DNA of 64,000 nt from the NCBI RefSeq assembly GCF_021134715.1, contig NC_060018.1, positions 8,635,501 through 8,699,500 of the forward strand, read 5' to 3'. This stretch comes from Daphnia pulex. Lineage: Eukaryota; Arthropoda; Branchiopoda; Diplostraca; Daphniidae. A program made the position numbers and the translations under genes. Positions 20,354 through 34,476 of the stretch are shown here, in pieces. The notes under the pieces were generated by a model. The model had not been told where the DNA came from. It ran no database searches and worked only from the letters and a program-made list of their open reading frames with translations. The first letter of the stretch is position 1, and each line of letters begins with the position of its first letter.

Positions 20354-23300
20354 ATGTATTCCGCTTTCAAAAAGCTGCCCGATTTATCATACCGAAGCCA
20401 TAAGTTTCAAACGGACGCAGACGCTAGAAGCTTCGAGTCGTTCGACATACGGCCGGCCTATCTCGACAGGGGTCCATTTCTCGACCCGTCCAAGTACGTG
20501 GCGACACCGAAATCAGTCCGCTCCGGTTCAACGGCGACGGCCATTTCGGTCAGCTGCAACACCCACAGCCGCACAATGACGTCATCGCCCTCCAATTGTG
20601 AATTATCGGTGAACGGAGTCACCGGAGTGACGGGCATTCCCAATCTCGTGGAACTGGACGACGCCTTCAACACGCTCGATCCCGGGCAGCTCTTGCGGGA
20701 GAGCGCGGCGGCCGCCACCAGGGCCGCCCTTTTGTCCGAGATGACACCGAGAGTGGCCTCATCAGTTCCTTTGGCCGATTCGATCCAGTACGCTTCGGAG
20801 AGGCGTCGCAAGTCTTCGAGCATTTTAGTCGATGATCTTCTTCAGGAAATTTATCGCCAGTCCAGCAGAAGCAATGAGGAGGACGACGACGACGAAGCCT
20901 TCGCAAACCCTGTGCAACTGGAAGTGTCGGCCAGCAGAGACGACCCGACCTACTGCGCACCTGGTGGTTCTCATTTCTCATCCAAGTGCAGCGAGCCTCT
21001 AAAAAAGAAAGGTGGTAACTCGAAACTGCTTCTTCTCCTCTCGTTACATATGATAGTATATATAGAGATATTCAGGGTATACATGCATCAGGCAGAGCAC
21101 GTCTCTCCGCTATATGTCTGACCGTGACGCACTAATCAGCGAACCATACTATCTCTCCTCCTCTGCCTCCTCGCTACAGAGCAGCAGCATATCAGATTAC
21201 ATTTGACGATAAACATCCAGTCGTGGCACGTTCACACGCTTTTATTCAAGTCCCGACCGAGGCCGAGGTTTTTTGCTGTGCTCTGGCGTGCGGCGTATTC
21301 AATTCTAATCTCGCCCTCAATGTTTGCCTATATAAAGTATATGCTTCTGAGCGCTGAACTCTTACAAAACCTAGACAGCAATTTTAATCCCCTTGTGTTT
21401 TCTGACAACCTCGAACGTCGTTCACTTCCTCTTCTATAGAATAAAAGGCTCACCTCAGCTATATCTATTCATATGCACTCCCTGGTCTAACAACTGCGTT
21501 ATTCATTCCTTGGGTTCGAACTATGGCGACAGTTTCTATTGGTAACTTAACGTCACTCGATAAATGGTGGCGTCAGTCAGTGTCAACATCAAAGATCATC
21601 AAAGATCGAATCAGTATATTTATTTCTAGAATTTTCCGGAATACAAACTTTGCTATGCTGCCGGAATATTGCACAGCGCTATATAGAAGAAAAAGAAAGG
21701 TTGGCATAAGGTTACCCGCATGTATTCATGAGATGACTATAGTTGATGAACGCCAAAAGCGAATCCCGTATTTCAAACCAGAGATATTTCCGTAACAGCC
21801 CTGAATAAAAAATAAGACAGAATGTCAAACTAAGCTTCTAAAATTTCTTTTCAGCTCTTTGCTTATCCCTCAATTTTTTAAAAAACCTTAGCCGTTATTA
21901 TCGAACCATCATTGATTTTCAATCATGCCTTTCCAACCTGGCTGCATCTCTAAATACGCCCTCCGTAGTCCGCACCTTATACTGACTGAATGCATTTCTG
22001 TGCATACTCTATTACATTAGAGAATAGCAATCACGTCGACGAGAGTCTGCCGACTCTTTGTTCTTCCCCTAATAGTGTCTGCGCCCCTCACAGAGTATCT
22101 TGCTCTTTCAATAATAAAAATAAAAGGAACTGTGAGATGATCACGAATTGATGAGGTACGTACGCGCGCAGTACTTGCGTCAAGAGTTGTCGCACGGGGG
22201 CTGCTGAGCTCGCTTCTTCCTTCTCCTTTGAAAGTGAAGCAGCGCTTTAGCTTTCCCGACAGATCGAACCACTATTTTCTTACTAACCGCCCCTCTTTAT
22301 CAACGTGCAGCTTGCGTCATATCGATAGATGCGCTTGCATCGATCGATTTATTCACCTAGCGCGCTCTTTCGCTTTTATAATTGCTGGTTAGCATTCATC
22401 ATTTGCCCCCCTGCCGCCGTTGCGTTTATACTAAACACACTTTGGCACTAGCAAGAATCCATCTTTCATCGTGCGCTTTTTACGACCTTTACCCACCAGC
22501 AACCAACAAACAAGCCTATAGGGAAAAGCGCTCAAAACTAATTGGATTCAAACACTATTGCTCCGAGCGCGCGTGCGGTTCCCAATATGTGAAAAATAAA
22601 TGGCCTCTCACGATAGGAGCGTTCCATTTGTCCTGTTTTTGGTTCACCTTATTCCGCTATTCACGACTACTAGTTTATTGCATTCTCTAAAGGTCAATCC
22701 CCCTTCCCCCGTTCGCTTTGCAATTTATTTGTACCTGTTATTTCTTCTTTTTTTAATTGGCTATAGTCCATGTATTTTCAAACGACACGTCGTCACTTTG
22801 TATATAATATTGATCGCCCTCGTTGAACTAAATTTCCTGTTTGAACGCTACAGGTACGTGGGAATTGGAGGTGATGCGTGATCACTTGCGCGACGCATTA
22901 TCGCGTGTAACCGCCTTGTTGATTCAGAATCTGACGCAACGAGATCGTCTGCTGGTGGAACGCGAGAAAAATTACGACGTCATCACCGCAATTCTTCAAG
23001 CCGCTTCACCTAAGCGAAGTAAGTCATCGGATCCTCATATCCTTTACAGCATTCAAAAGAGGGGATAACCCTAAAAGTATTACGGCACGCGCGCATCATA
23101 TTATACGTGTTCAAGCGGGCGACACTTTGGGAAGATAAGAAAACAGCAAAAATGGAGGCCGAATATAAAAATATTCATGCTTTTTGGGAGAGGCTCTTGA
23201 CTGTTGATTAAATGGATGAGAAAACGGTTCGTTCGGCGCCCAACGTCTTCAATTATAGCGCCAACACAATTAAGCCGCTAATGAGGACGGGAACGGATGG

Positions 23301-26300
23301 TTCTCGTGGTGCTGCTGATCTCTGCTCTGTGCTGTGTTACGGATCATTGCAGACAGGGACCCAACCTCAAAGGCTAAAACAAACGCAGGAAATAACCCCC
23401 CCCCCCCTCCAAAACATTTGGCAACGAATTCAAGTCACATTCTGCCGGATGATGCGATTTGCGACAAATGTTACATCAATAAAAGAAAATCGAAGCTCGT
23501 CGGTTAAAAAAAAGAAAACCAAGTTGATCTCCGAGAAATTGTTTTTTGATTGGTCCCAAATGTTTGTATTTACTCGCTCAGCCCACCCCCTCACTCGCTG
23601 GATTGTTATATAGCAGCTATAAAGTTTCTTTTCTTGTATGCAGTTTTGAAGGAAATAACGAGTACCGGAAGTGTTTGCGCCATGACGTGCGTGCCAGCCA
23701 ATAGCCGGCTGTTTTTTTTCTGCTCGTGCATATGGTCAAGCCACCCAAGTCCCCCAACAAAAAAAAAATCAATGGCATTCGGCGAAAATGCATGAACAGA
23801 CGAACGAGGTATATAGCGGCTTATTTTAATTGATGCACGACACGATCGAATGTATTCAAGGCCTTTTTTTTGACAAAGCCTCCCCCCCCCCACACTCGAT
23901 CCGTTATTCAATACTTTCTTAAGGTTTCTTTCTCATGTCGAATCGAGTTACAATATACGCCATGCGGTGCATCCTATACTCTTAAGAATCAAGATGCAGT
24001 GTTTGCTGAATCACGGTGTTTTGTGATTCATGAATCAAAATCATGAATCATTTTTCTTTAGTTTTAGGGAAATCAAAAATCAAATCAAAAATCAAATTTT
24101 TTTTAAATTTAATTCATGAATTAAAATCAAAAATTAAATCAAAAATTCTTTTATTATTATCACAAAGAAAAAGCATAAACTTACATATTAAATATATTTG
24201 TCAGTCAAGTTTAAGATTCATTTTTAAAAGAAGAAGAGTTTCAAATCTACTGTCAGTAAGTCGTGTACGTCTACATGATAAAACCAGTGCAGCGATGCTA
24301 AAAAGTCGTTCTACTGGTGCACTGGATGGAAGGGTAGTGTTATATTTTAAAAAGAGGGACTTAATATTTGGACATTTGTCAAAGCATTTAAAATCTCGCG
24401 ATTCATTAGTTAGGAAATGGTCTACTTCGGTTAGGCAATAACTGGGGAAATTAATTTCTGTTGTTTTCCGTCAAGTGTCAAAAGATTATCTAATTTTTTT
24501 TTAACTTCTAGTTTTGTGAACTCATCCTCAATCCAATTTAATTTGAATTGAGGATGAGTTGCAGGCAGGCAGACTAAAAAAAATTTCATTTGATAAAAAA
24601 ATAAGTTGTCAAATTTACCAAGAAAAAAATTTCTTGATTCGATTTAAAATTTACCGTTTTTGTAATAATTCAAATCACAAATCAAATTAAAATCCCAATT
24701 TTGATTTAATTTGAATAATTAAATTAAAAATGATTTAATTTTTGATTTAATTCATGAAAACGATTTAAAATCAAATTTGATTCAGCAAACACTGTCAAGA
24801 TGGAAATGAATTCCAGTGAAATGGCAATAAACGAGAGGAAACAGTAGGGTGAGGAGCGCGCACCGAAGCAGGGATGACTCGAACGAGTGAATATGAAAAA
24901 GAGGAAAAAAGAATCGAGTCAGAGTATAGTCAAAGAAATAAAACAGAGCAGCTGAGCACAATCGCACGCCAGAGAAAGGATTTCTGCTCGGCTACATATG
25001 GCATATATATAGTACTCTCTAATCTCTATACAATCTCCTTTTATCCCTCTGCAGCGCATTAGTCCTACTAAATAATTTGGGAAATAAATCAATCGCAAAT
25101 CTTCAAAGGAAGGTGACAACCAACGAAAGACTGCGCACGATTATATAAGAAATGCAGCATACATCTATAATAGAACATGAATCACTCTCAACTATAACTC
25201 AATTTCTTTTAAAACATGTGCAGCCCTTTTTGCACAAATCCGCTATCGTTCGGGAGAGGAGAAGGCGAAAAGAGCGGCGTTCTGTAGGAGTAAAAGGTCG
25301 TTGTTATTGGGAACGCGCGAGACTGACGCGTGGGTGGACAGTTCATTTAAGACAATGGCACCGCGACGAAACAGGCCCAGCAGTGCGTCGTAACCATGTG
25401 ACGAATATTACCTACCCAGTATATAGCGGGAGCAACAGAGAGGAAAAGTCTGATAATATATTACTAGGTCGTCGTGCAGTCTGATGTCAAAAACCTTATT
25501 TACAAGAATGGAGGGGTAGCAGCAGCACGTCGTTATACTAGACAGCGGGGGAGGGCCATAACGGTCTATTATCCAGCGTATTGAGCGATTCCGACTAAAA
25601 AAGCAAATAGCCCAACATGATGTCCCAGCGAATTCAAACAAAAACGACGAAGATGGATCCAACCGAGTGGCAAAAAGATTTTGTTCGTGTTCGAGGGTTA
25701 TGGGCGCTGCTCGTTCACAGAGATATGGTGGGCGGACATGGAGGCTGAATTTATATTATCTAACCAAAGACTCTCTCTCTCTACATATGAGCGAGCAGCG
25801 AGCTTCGTTTGCTGTGCTGTGCGGATCGATTGCGGCCGACGAATGCGCCTGCGCCGCCTCCACCAAAGCCGCGTGTAGGGCACTCGTTTACTTGGTAGCG
25901 CTAGCGACCGTCCGCCCACAGCCGTGCACACGCAGTCATCTCTCGTATACGTCGCTAATATCTTTAGATCTTTTATAAATGTCGAACGGCCAACCAGTCG
26001 TCGCTTCCTATCCATCCCGGCAGGACTTGCGCTATTTTTTGCCCCCGCCATCCATCCGATTTCTATTTTCCGAACGGCGAACAAGAACAGCATCGACTGG
26101 AGGACTCAAAAGGCTCAGCACTATTTGCCCAATCGATGCTAGCCAATGCTGCCATGGTTCTTATAAGCCTTGATTGCTAAAGTGCGTGAATTTGCCCCCG
26201 ATTGCTGTGAACTCTACTCGCGTGTATATCTCTCTCCGCTGTTGCCTTTCGGGTCCCGCTGTCCGTTTTCGCAGAAGAGCAGGGGGATTTCAGAGGCCAG

Positions 26301-29300
26301 CCAAGTGGTTAAAGTGGTGCACTTCCCTCCTTTTTTTTTTTTTTGCTTTTTGTCCAGCCTTTTTATTTGGTCCCTTCTTTTTGATTCCTTTATTCCTCAC
26401 ACAATCGACTCGTCCGTCAACCGCCTCTGTGGTCTAATCTCGACTTGGCCGCCGATTCCTGATGAACGAATTCTTCAATTCACTTCGTCGCGTACCGTCG
26501 ACCAAAGGTTTCCGATTCTTTTTTTTCTTTTTTCATTCGTTCATTGCTTTTGTTCCCCCCCCCCCTTTTTCCGATCGGAATCCCGTCTTTTCCTCCTCCG
26601 TGACTCATCCCCACTTTTACTATGTTCTCCCTTTTCCTTATTCGCCCCTTCTTCTTCTCAAGATGCCAGGAAAACAAATAGGCGTGCTCTCCGCCACGTC
26701 CTATACTAGGCTGGCCCTTAGATATTTCTCACTTTGCGATCGCAATTTGCAATTATGTCTTTTGATTTGATTTCTTTTTTTTTAAATGGCTGTTGCTGTC
26801 GTGACGCATCTGTTCAATTTTCCTGCTCACTCACCTCGAATTTCGGGAGCACGTCGCTTCAACACCTCTTGGCGCGCCAAGTGGATGCGCAGGAGTCAAT
26901 GTTGACTCGGTAATGCCATAATCAAAGTAGCTGTCACTCGCGAACGCCATATGATGCGTTCGCTCTCTTTCTCATTCAAATCCGCCTTTGGCGCTCGCGG
27001 TTGGCGAATCGTCTTCTTCTTTTCGACAAAAGGGGAAAAAGAACGATATAGGGCCAAGTGATGGTGGATGCAGATCGCTTCCCACTGAATAGAAGTTTTC
27101 TGTATATTTCGTCTTTGAAATTCTGGGTTTGATCCAATCGAAGCATCGATCAACGACCGACAAAGCTCCTGTCTTTTCACGAGTGCTCCTAGACCAGAAC
27201 CGTATACCTAATAACAGTCTAGAAAGAAGTTACGCACACAAGCGTAGACCCTAAAGTAAACTATTGCCAAAAGTGATAACGGCGAACCCAAAGTCAGCAA
27301 TTGCATCCCGAAACACGTTTACTAACATGTTGGAAAGTTGGAATATCAATAAGATTTCATTCATGTGGGATCGATATTACCTACATATCCCAAGAGTATT
27401 ATGGATGACGACACGCGTTTGTTGGTGCCTCGCCCTCGGTTACGACTCGCGCGGTATATTAAAAACATTAAGACAAAAATACGAGACTATAAATATAGTC
27501 GCCACTCGCCAGTATATTTATAGCTTCTTCCCGTAAGCCTTTGAGCGAAGTCTCTGCGAAAAACAAAAAAGACGCGTGAAACGCACCAGCTGCACTATTT
27601 TGTTATCCCTCGCCAGCGTAAATTCGAAATGAAATAGTCGAGATGTGTATTTTATCAGGCTTCTGTTTCATTGGATTTGGCTTTGGTGCACTCTAGACTT
27701 TCTCTCCTCGCTTGTTGGGGTTGCGCAACGTAAAGGTCGGAATTTGCGTTCTTTTTTCCTTCGTGTGACCTTCTGCACTCGTCTCATATCTCTCAAGTAT
27801 TTATGCATGCATATGTACATAAATATTTAATGTCGTTGGTTTTCCTTAATTAGATCAATCTCGCCACACCTAACACGATTATATTTTCATTAGCATGTCT
27901 GTTGTCTCGGTAATACAATGCTCGCGGTTTGGGATTACCAAATACCAAAAGAGAATATACAGAAATGAAACTTAAACTCAATTTAAGCTCAATTCATAAC
28001 GCAGTACGTCAAATTAAATCGAATCACGTCAAAGGATGAAGTCTTTTGTCTACATTATCCATCACTTTTGAAAAATAAACTATAATACGATCAGCGACGT
28101 GCTCAGATCAAATTCCATTTTGTTCATTTAGTTTGTCTAGATACCCATTTATTCGCATAATATCAAAATGAAATCGATACTTACGTGAATCATATAAAAT
28201 AAGCGCAAAATAAGATCGTATTGAACTCTTTCAGAATTAAATTGCGTGTGTGAACGTGAACGTGAAACTTATACACCTTTCAAAAGTTTCTTTTTTCTTC
28301 TGCTTATAACAATGTGTTTTTTTAAGGGAAATCCAAGTACATTCTCTAGTCTACTTGAAAATACACAAAGTTGGTTGGAGCCTAGAATAGCCTCCAATTT
28401 TGATGGTTGGTGGTTCGTGCTGAGCCGATCCTTTTCATTCTCTGTACCAAGTACCACACGTATAGAAAAGCGAAAGGAAGGGGTTTGCCGCAAATATCCC
28501 GTGGCTTCCTTCAAACTTTTCGCACAAAAATTACACGGGTGTGGCGGAGATAAATGCGACCAACTTCCATTTTCAACTCGTCAAGTTTTTCCATTGAGAC
28601 ATCGTTATTTATGAGTTGATGTTACTTTTACTTATTATCTTATCTAGGTCAAGATACAAAAATGCGGTTTAGCATAGATCCACCAATCAATAGCAGCTAT
28701 TCCTCACCGCCCACTCTTCCTTCGCCTTGCTCCTCCTCCTCTTCACACCAAAAATCATCAGCACAGAACCAGCCGGACACTGGATGCCGAAAACCGGATT
28801 CGTCTGGATTTCAGCAATGGCACGACGCTATGCGAATGGTCGCCAGACTTCCAGGTGGAGTTCCACCTGAATTTCGCCGAAAGGTAATGTTCATACAGTA
28901 GGAAATCTATTCTGGCACATTCTCCTCTTCTCCCCTTTATAAAATTAAGTTGATATTGTCGACAAGGAGAAACGGCGGAGCATCTGATAAAACCAAATGC
29001 ACTCGCAGTTTGTAGGGTGCACCCGAGCAAACAACGTTACCAGCTGACGTCTATGTTATTAGCCTAGTTTGGCTAATTGAATGAAAAACGAATAGTTGCC
29101 GGGAGATGGCCTGTGGTCACTTGCATCCAGCTCGGCTATGGCGTTGGCGTGTCTAGATATAGAATCCAAGACCGCTGTATCCAGCAGCAGGTGGCTTCGA
29201 TCGATGGGTGTGCTCCTCGCCTCCTCCAGACACCCACACAGTGGCGCTTTAGACACTGCTGTGCGTTTATAGATTGGAGAGAAATGTGTTACTTATTTAC

Positions 29301-32300
29301 TTCCCCGTATAGACATTTCCCTTCGCATTCTAACCCCAGCATGACACATTCCCGTCATTCTACGCAAGACTACTACGCTACTATACCACTGTAGTAACAC
29401 ACTTGCCGTACAACACTGATGCGAGTGTATATTTTTTGTTTGTTTGTTTTGTTTTTAAATTTATTTTAAATTTTTCGCTATTCTAATCCATACCTATCCT
29501 GTATCTTTTACATAATACATGTTGCCATCGGTCTTTTTGAATCGACTTTTCGCTACCCTTAGCTGTGGCTGACACTGGCAGAGCAGCATCTGTTGCGCAT
29601 TGGAGTCGACTGGTCGGATGTGGAACGCAACTGCTTTAACGATCGGATCAATCCGGATGACGAGGATCTCGGCGCTCAAATTGTTCGGGTATTGAAAACA
29701 TTTTTCGTTTACTGCACTTAATTTGTTAGTCTAAATAATTCTCTTAGAATGTAATATTTAATGAATCGCAAAAATGTGTATTGTGTGCATTTCGTTTATT
29801 TAATGTAGGATCTGCATCGGACGGGATGCAGTTTATTCTGTGGAGAAGACGCCTTACCTAATCAGGTAGTAGCTTTTATTTTGAAATATTTAAAAAATAC
29901 AGTTGTTTCATTCATATTTGTAACAAATGTTTGAATGGCAGGCATTATTAAAGCGGGTGCTGTTGGCTTACGCCCGTTGGAATAAAGCAGTTGGCTATTG
30001 CCAAGGCCTCAACGTTCTGGCCGCCCTTTTGCTTGAAGTCATGAACCGCTCCGAAACCGAGAGCCTTAAAGTATGTATGGTCGAGATGACAGCAGATCAA
30101 TTTTAATGCCAGATTTTGTCTGTACGTGATTTATTGCTTCATCATTTATCATTGTCACACATCATTCGGCAACTTTTAGTAATAAGTTAACGAAATTTTA
30201 CTCACATTTTTTCTTCTTCAAAATTTCCTGTTCTAGGTGATGATCTATTTGATCGAAGGTGTCCTTCCAACTGGATATTTCGCCAACAACTTGCGTGGGC
30301 TATCTATTGACATGGCCGTCTTCCGCGATCTTCTCCGCCAGCGGCTGCCAGCTCTATCACGGCATCTGGAGATGCTCCAGCAATCAGAGTCCTGCACCGG
30401 ATCTTCGTCGTCCTACTGCATAGAGCCTCCGTTGACCAACGTATTCACCATGCAGTGGTTCTTGACTCTCTTCGCCACTTGCCTGCCCAAGGCGGCCGTC
30501 CTCCGCGTTTGGGATCTTATTCTCCTCGAAGGCAACGACATCCTGCTGCGCACCGCTCTGGCCATCTGGCAAACGCTTGCCGAGTCAGTTCTTCGTATTT
30601 ATCTAATCGTACATTCACGCAAAGCAAAAATTCATTTGTATTTCCTTTGATTTGCAGACGTATACTAACAGTGAGGACGTGTGATGATTTCTATTCAATC
30701 ATGGCTGTTCTGGCCCGTGAGATGCTCGAGTTTGGGTTGATGGAACCAAACCACCTGGTCCAGGTCTGTTTCATAAGGCTCTAACAAGAAAGTTTACAGT
30801 TTTGAATTAAACAAGCAGAAACTAAATTATGCAACTCTTCCGTGCAGAGAAATATGACGATATAACAGTCATAAGAATGTTATGTTGGTTGTTGCTTATC
30901 ACCAAATAAGAATTGCGGCAATATTTCTGTGTGAAAGATAATAGTAAATAATCAATGTGCGAATATTTGAATGTTTTTTTTTAGACAATCGTCAGCATGG
31001 CACCTTTCCCGTTCCCAGGACTGAATGAACTTCGTGATAAATACCGGTATGTAGTATATTTTACAACGGACATCTGCAACACTACTATGCAAAACAGTTT
31101 TTCTTTGAGAGCGTGCTGGGAACCATCGTAAAATTTGTTTTCTCTACGTAAATATTTAAATAAGTTGGCACGAAACGATCGTGTTTTTTTTTGTTTTTTT
31201 GTTTTTGCTTGTATTACAAATGTGCGACACTCACATGCAATATTAATGTCCCTGTGTTTCTCAGATACAACATCACGCCATGGAGCGGTGGAAGTGGTCG
31301 AGTCCGTTTATTTTACAGCGACGACGATCCGGACGGAGAAGCAGAGGAGGACGAGGACGAAGAAAAGACGAAAGCCATGAACGCTGTGGCCACTGTTTTC
31401 GGTGGTCTAATGACATCGTCAACGCTATTCCGGACCACAAGCCGACGGATCACTGACATCACATTCCGAAAATCCAGTAATCCGAAGCACACGTCCTCCC
31501 CCGCGTCCTCGTCCAGCAACGAGAAGGAGAAACTCCAGCTGGACATTGCGGCCCTGAGGAAACAATACGCCAAATTACGTGAGCGTCAGAAACAGGCGCA
31601 CGTCATGTTCTGGACGGTGGCGTCCAGTGCGTCCAGCAACGAACGAAAAGGATCCTCTTCGGATAACCCAGCAAGTGCTGCTTTTTCGTCGACATCGTCC
31701 GGTATCAATCCGGTCACCCACTTGTTGGCCGGCCGAAAGCCTTTGTTAACTCGCAGGCCTTCGACGTCGTCTTCGCCTTCTTCATCCTCGTCTACTTCTT
31801 CGCAGCAGGGACCAAAATTGCGACTCCCACCTCCTCGGATTCCTCCACTTGTAGGATCCACCGACGGCAAGGTACGGGTCATTTTTCCACTTGAGCAAGA
31901 TTGAATGGGCTTAATAAAGAATTTTAAGGCCAGCCACTTGATCTCCTTCTTCGCACTTGGATACGCCCCCACACCCTTTGATTTGATTTGATTTTTATTG
32001 GCACCATCATACGTCACCATTCATTGTGACTATATGGCACACGCTGCGTTGCAATGATGAGCATAAAGCATTCCTTTACCTTACGATAAAAATGTGTATT
32101 TAGGAAACCACCAACCGTTAGATTTCCGTTCAAGATTTTCAAAATTTCCACATGAACCGAATAAAATTGGCCTGATACATTGCATCTTACTAATTTATCC
32201 ATGAAAACAAAGAAATGCCCTGACATAAATTCCCTTATTTTTCATATCCGAATATTAGATAGCTTTAGTTAATTTATAGTATATAGGTTCGTACGAATTG

Positions 32301-34476
32301 TACAAATTTAATTTTGCAAATAGATTTATCTACCCCAATGACAAACTAGCTCGACTAGCTCTTCTCTGCCGTCTTAAATCATTGCTTTGGTTTTTTTGCT
32401 TATCTTCGGTTCGATCAATTCAATCTCTTTATTTACTGATTTATTTTTTGTGTTTTTTGTTGCTGTTTTTTCCGCTCTTTTCCACTTCGCTGGTGTTGAA
32501 ACTGTGTGACGTGAATAAGTGGCGATGTCTTATGCATATTTCGTTCATTAATGCGCGCATTAATGGCCTTTCTTTTTTTAAATCTCCTTGCTTCACATCT
32601 TTTCATACTTTTTGTACATACATGGGATTCTCTTTCTCTTGTTCTTTCGGAACAAAAACCATTTGAAGTTTGACAACTTTAACATTGCCATCGTCATACC
32701 CCTTGAGTTTTTAATCGTTCGTGAGTTATAATCACCTTTTTGTCTGTATGTGAATACGTGTTTCTTTTTTAAATATGCATTATATATGTGATTATATGCG
32801 TGCCTGTCTTTGACTGGTCTTTGAATTGTCGACAATGTTAAAAAAAAAAAAATTAACAATAGAAGTTACCGTCAACCCTTAACGGCTTACTGTATAAGTA
32901 GAAATGAATTAGGGAGATAGACAAGGGATAAGGGGAACAGATGGAGTAGACTATGGCGTGCCCCATGTTTTGATAGTTGTTACACTGCCTAGTGAAAATT
33001 AGTTTACGTGCAAGAATAATGAACTTTTTAATGTTACGACATGGTTATTTTAGAGTAAAATAGATTGATCAGATCTTATGACGTCGAACAAATTATGGTG
33101 AAATAACGTTATTTACGCAATTGAATTGCAATGCCTTTATTCCTCATTTCAGTTGATTTGAAATAACATTCATCTTGTATAAATCAGTACGTTATATACT
33201 GTTACATCTATTACAAAAATGTTGTCTAACGGATCTCGTCAAAGGATTCAAAGGATCTCATCCATTCATCTCGAAATAACAAAATGTTAACAATCAAAAG
33301 TATGCCGGTATTATTTGTGATGAATGAATTTCCTGAATGCACGACTTACGACTTTTGCGTGACGATATCCGTAGCGTAGCTTGTGTCAATTTGCAATTTA
33401 TTTTATCGTATTTTATTTTGTACTGGCATTTAGAATGTCCTTAAATTCATTTGATGTAGGCTAAAATACTGTTGTATTATTTTTAAACTAGGCAAATTGG
33501 TAGTTAAATAGCTAACAGCAGTAGTATTATGGAGACCATCGACAAAGATCCTTATAGTAGGCCTATATACACATAGCTGTAACCTAAAATATAGCTAGCG
33601 CCGACATTGACTGTTAATTGACACAAATCCTTAAACGTTTGTGCTTGAATTTTCATTTTTGTCACAATTTAAGGCAAAGCTTGGAATTTTTCTTTTGCAC
33701 GAATATCCCGGAATTGTTCATCATTTTTTAATTAGAATATTTTATTATGACTTTATTACACAGCTTGCGCAGAGTTGTTTTATTTTAAATTCTTCGGTAC
33801 TTCTGACCAATTACTCAATTAGCTACCAGTTTTAGAATAGGCTTGCATCTCATTATTGGTTGCTGACATGCTTATTTATTAGATTTTGTTTTTCTATTTT
33901 TTCTCATTGCATCTGAAATATAATGTATAGGCTTATTTTTCGGCCCCAACGACGCCTTCCGACAAGTCCGACAATGAACCCACGTTCGAGAGTGTCAGAA
34001 CTGGCCAAGTCAATCCGTCCAAAGATCCCAGCAAACAGCGGCAGCAACATCAGCAACAACGTCGTAACAGCGGATGCGCGACGTCAACGCCATCGAATGA
34101 CGTCCGGCAACAATACATGGCGGCACCCTCATTGTCCCAATCCGGAACGACAGCGTCAACGCGAGGACTGGCAATAACTGTCAACCGTTCAAGACTGGTT
34201 CAGGAGCTGCTCGAACAAAATTCTGCCATGCTATTGAAACTGAAAGATCGTCCGGAAGTGATGACGACGAGCGAGCCGTCGTCAGCAGTTCCAATGGGTG
34301 ACGCCAGTGAAACGGTCGTCAATGAAGGGAATCAGCAGCAACAGCAGCCAGGCTCCGTGGTAAACAGTAAAGGAGCTAGTCCCATCCATCGCAATCCGTT
34401 TCCGAGAAATCTGGTCAGACCGCCGAAAGACGTCGTCGTTAAATTAGGTCTATACAGCTCTTCGCAGAAATTTTAA
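20354..34476 (+). CDS. TBC1D30: TBC1 domain family member 30-like Rab GTPase-activating protein
   Basis: Eleven exons: 20354-21011, 22854-23018, 28648-28883, 29563-29688, 29809-29865, 29942-30070, 30237-30583, 30658-30763, 30985-31046, 31265-31871, 33931-34476 (3039 nt, 1012 residues; all phases agree). The TBC domain starts near GFQQWHDAMRMVARLPGG and contains the catalytic fingers: the arginine finger in INPDDED-DLHRTGC context and the glutamine in VGYCQGLNVLAALLLE, followed by FTMQWFLTLFATCLP. Downstream are an acidic stretch, a predicted coiled coil (LRKQYAKLRERQ), Ser-rich linkers and a Gln-rich tail ending KLGLYSSSQKF. The vertebrate relative TBC1D30/XM acts on Rab8 at the primary cilium. 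Introns 1 and 2 are large (1.8 and 5.6 kb), unusual for this window. Reading through the last intron would give an alternative end at 31904. Confidence 0.9.
21012..22853 (+). other. TBC1D30 intron 1 (1.8 kb)
   Basis: Starts GTGGTAAC and ends CTACAG. Holds no gene I can support; open frames here are chance. Confidence 0.6.
23019..28647 (+). other. TBC1D30 intron 2 (5.6 kb)
   Basis: Starts GTAAGTC and ends ATCTAG. Contains the hAT-like element at 23997-24794. The rest (25-28.6 kb) is mixed GC-rich and AT-rich sequence with homopolymer runs (for example T near 26330 and C near 26556) but no recognisable exon. An intron this large in a compact genome is a plausible place for enhancers or an alternative promoter. 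Confidence 0.5.
23997..24794. mobile_element. Nonautonomous hAT-like DNA element, 798 bp
   Basis: Termini are inverted repeats CAGTGTTTGCTGAATCA, left at 23997-24013 and right at 24778-24794. They are flanked by an exact 8-bp target duplication TCAAGATG (23989-23996 and 24795-24802). The 8-bp duplication and CAGTG ends are the hAT superfamily signature. The ends are followed by AT-rich subterminal runs of ATCAAA-type words. Near 24518-24560 is an inner hairpin built on AACTCATCCTCAAT and its complement. The 132-aa frame inside (24043-24441) is biased by the ATCAAA repeats and shows no transposase motif, so the element is nonautonomous. Confidence 0.9.
31872..33930 (+). other. TBC1D30 last intron (2.1 kb) with possible alternative 3' end
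   Basis: Donor AAG/GTACGG and acceptor TATAG keep phase 0. If not spliced, exon 10 continues eleven codons to TGA at 31902-31904, followed by AATAAAGA at 31910-31917, so a shorter polyadenylated isoform is likely. The rest is AT-rich. Confidence 0.55.

Noticed and set aside
24043..24441. 132-aa frame inside the hAT-like element as a transposase
   Set aside because: First half encodes KSKIKSKIK-type repeats produced by ATCAAA words; no BED finger or RNase H-like motif; too short for a transposase.
26170..26770. Overlapping plus-strand frames up to 179 aa in TBC1D30 intron 2
   Set aside because: CT-rich intronic sequence with homopolymers gives long frames on several phases at once; no conserved domain or splice context.
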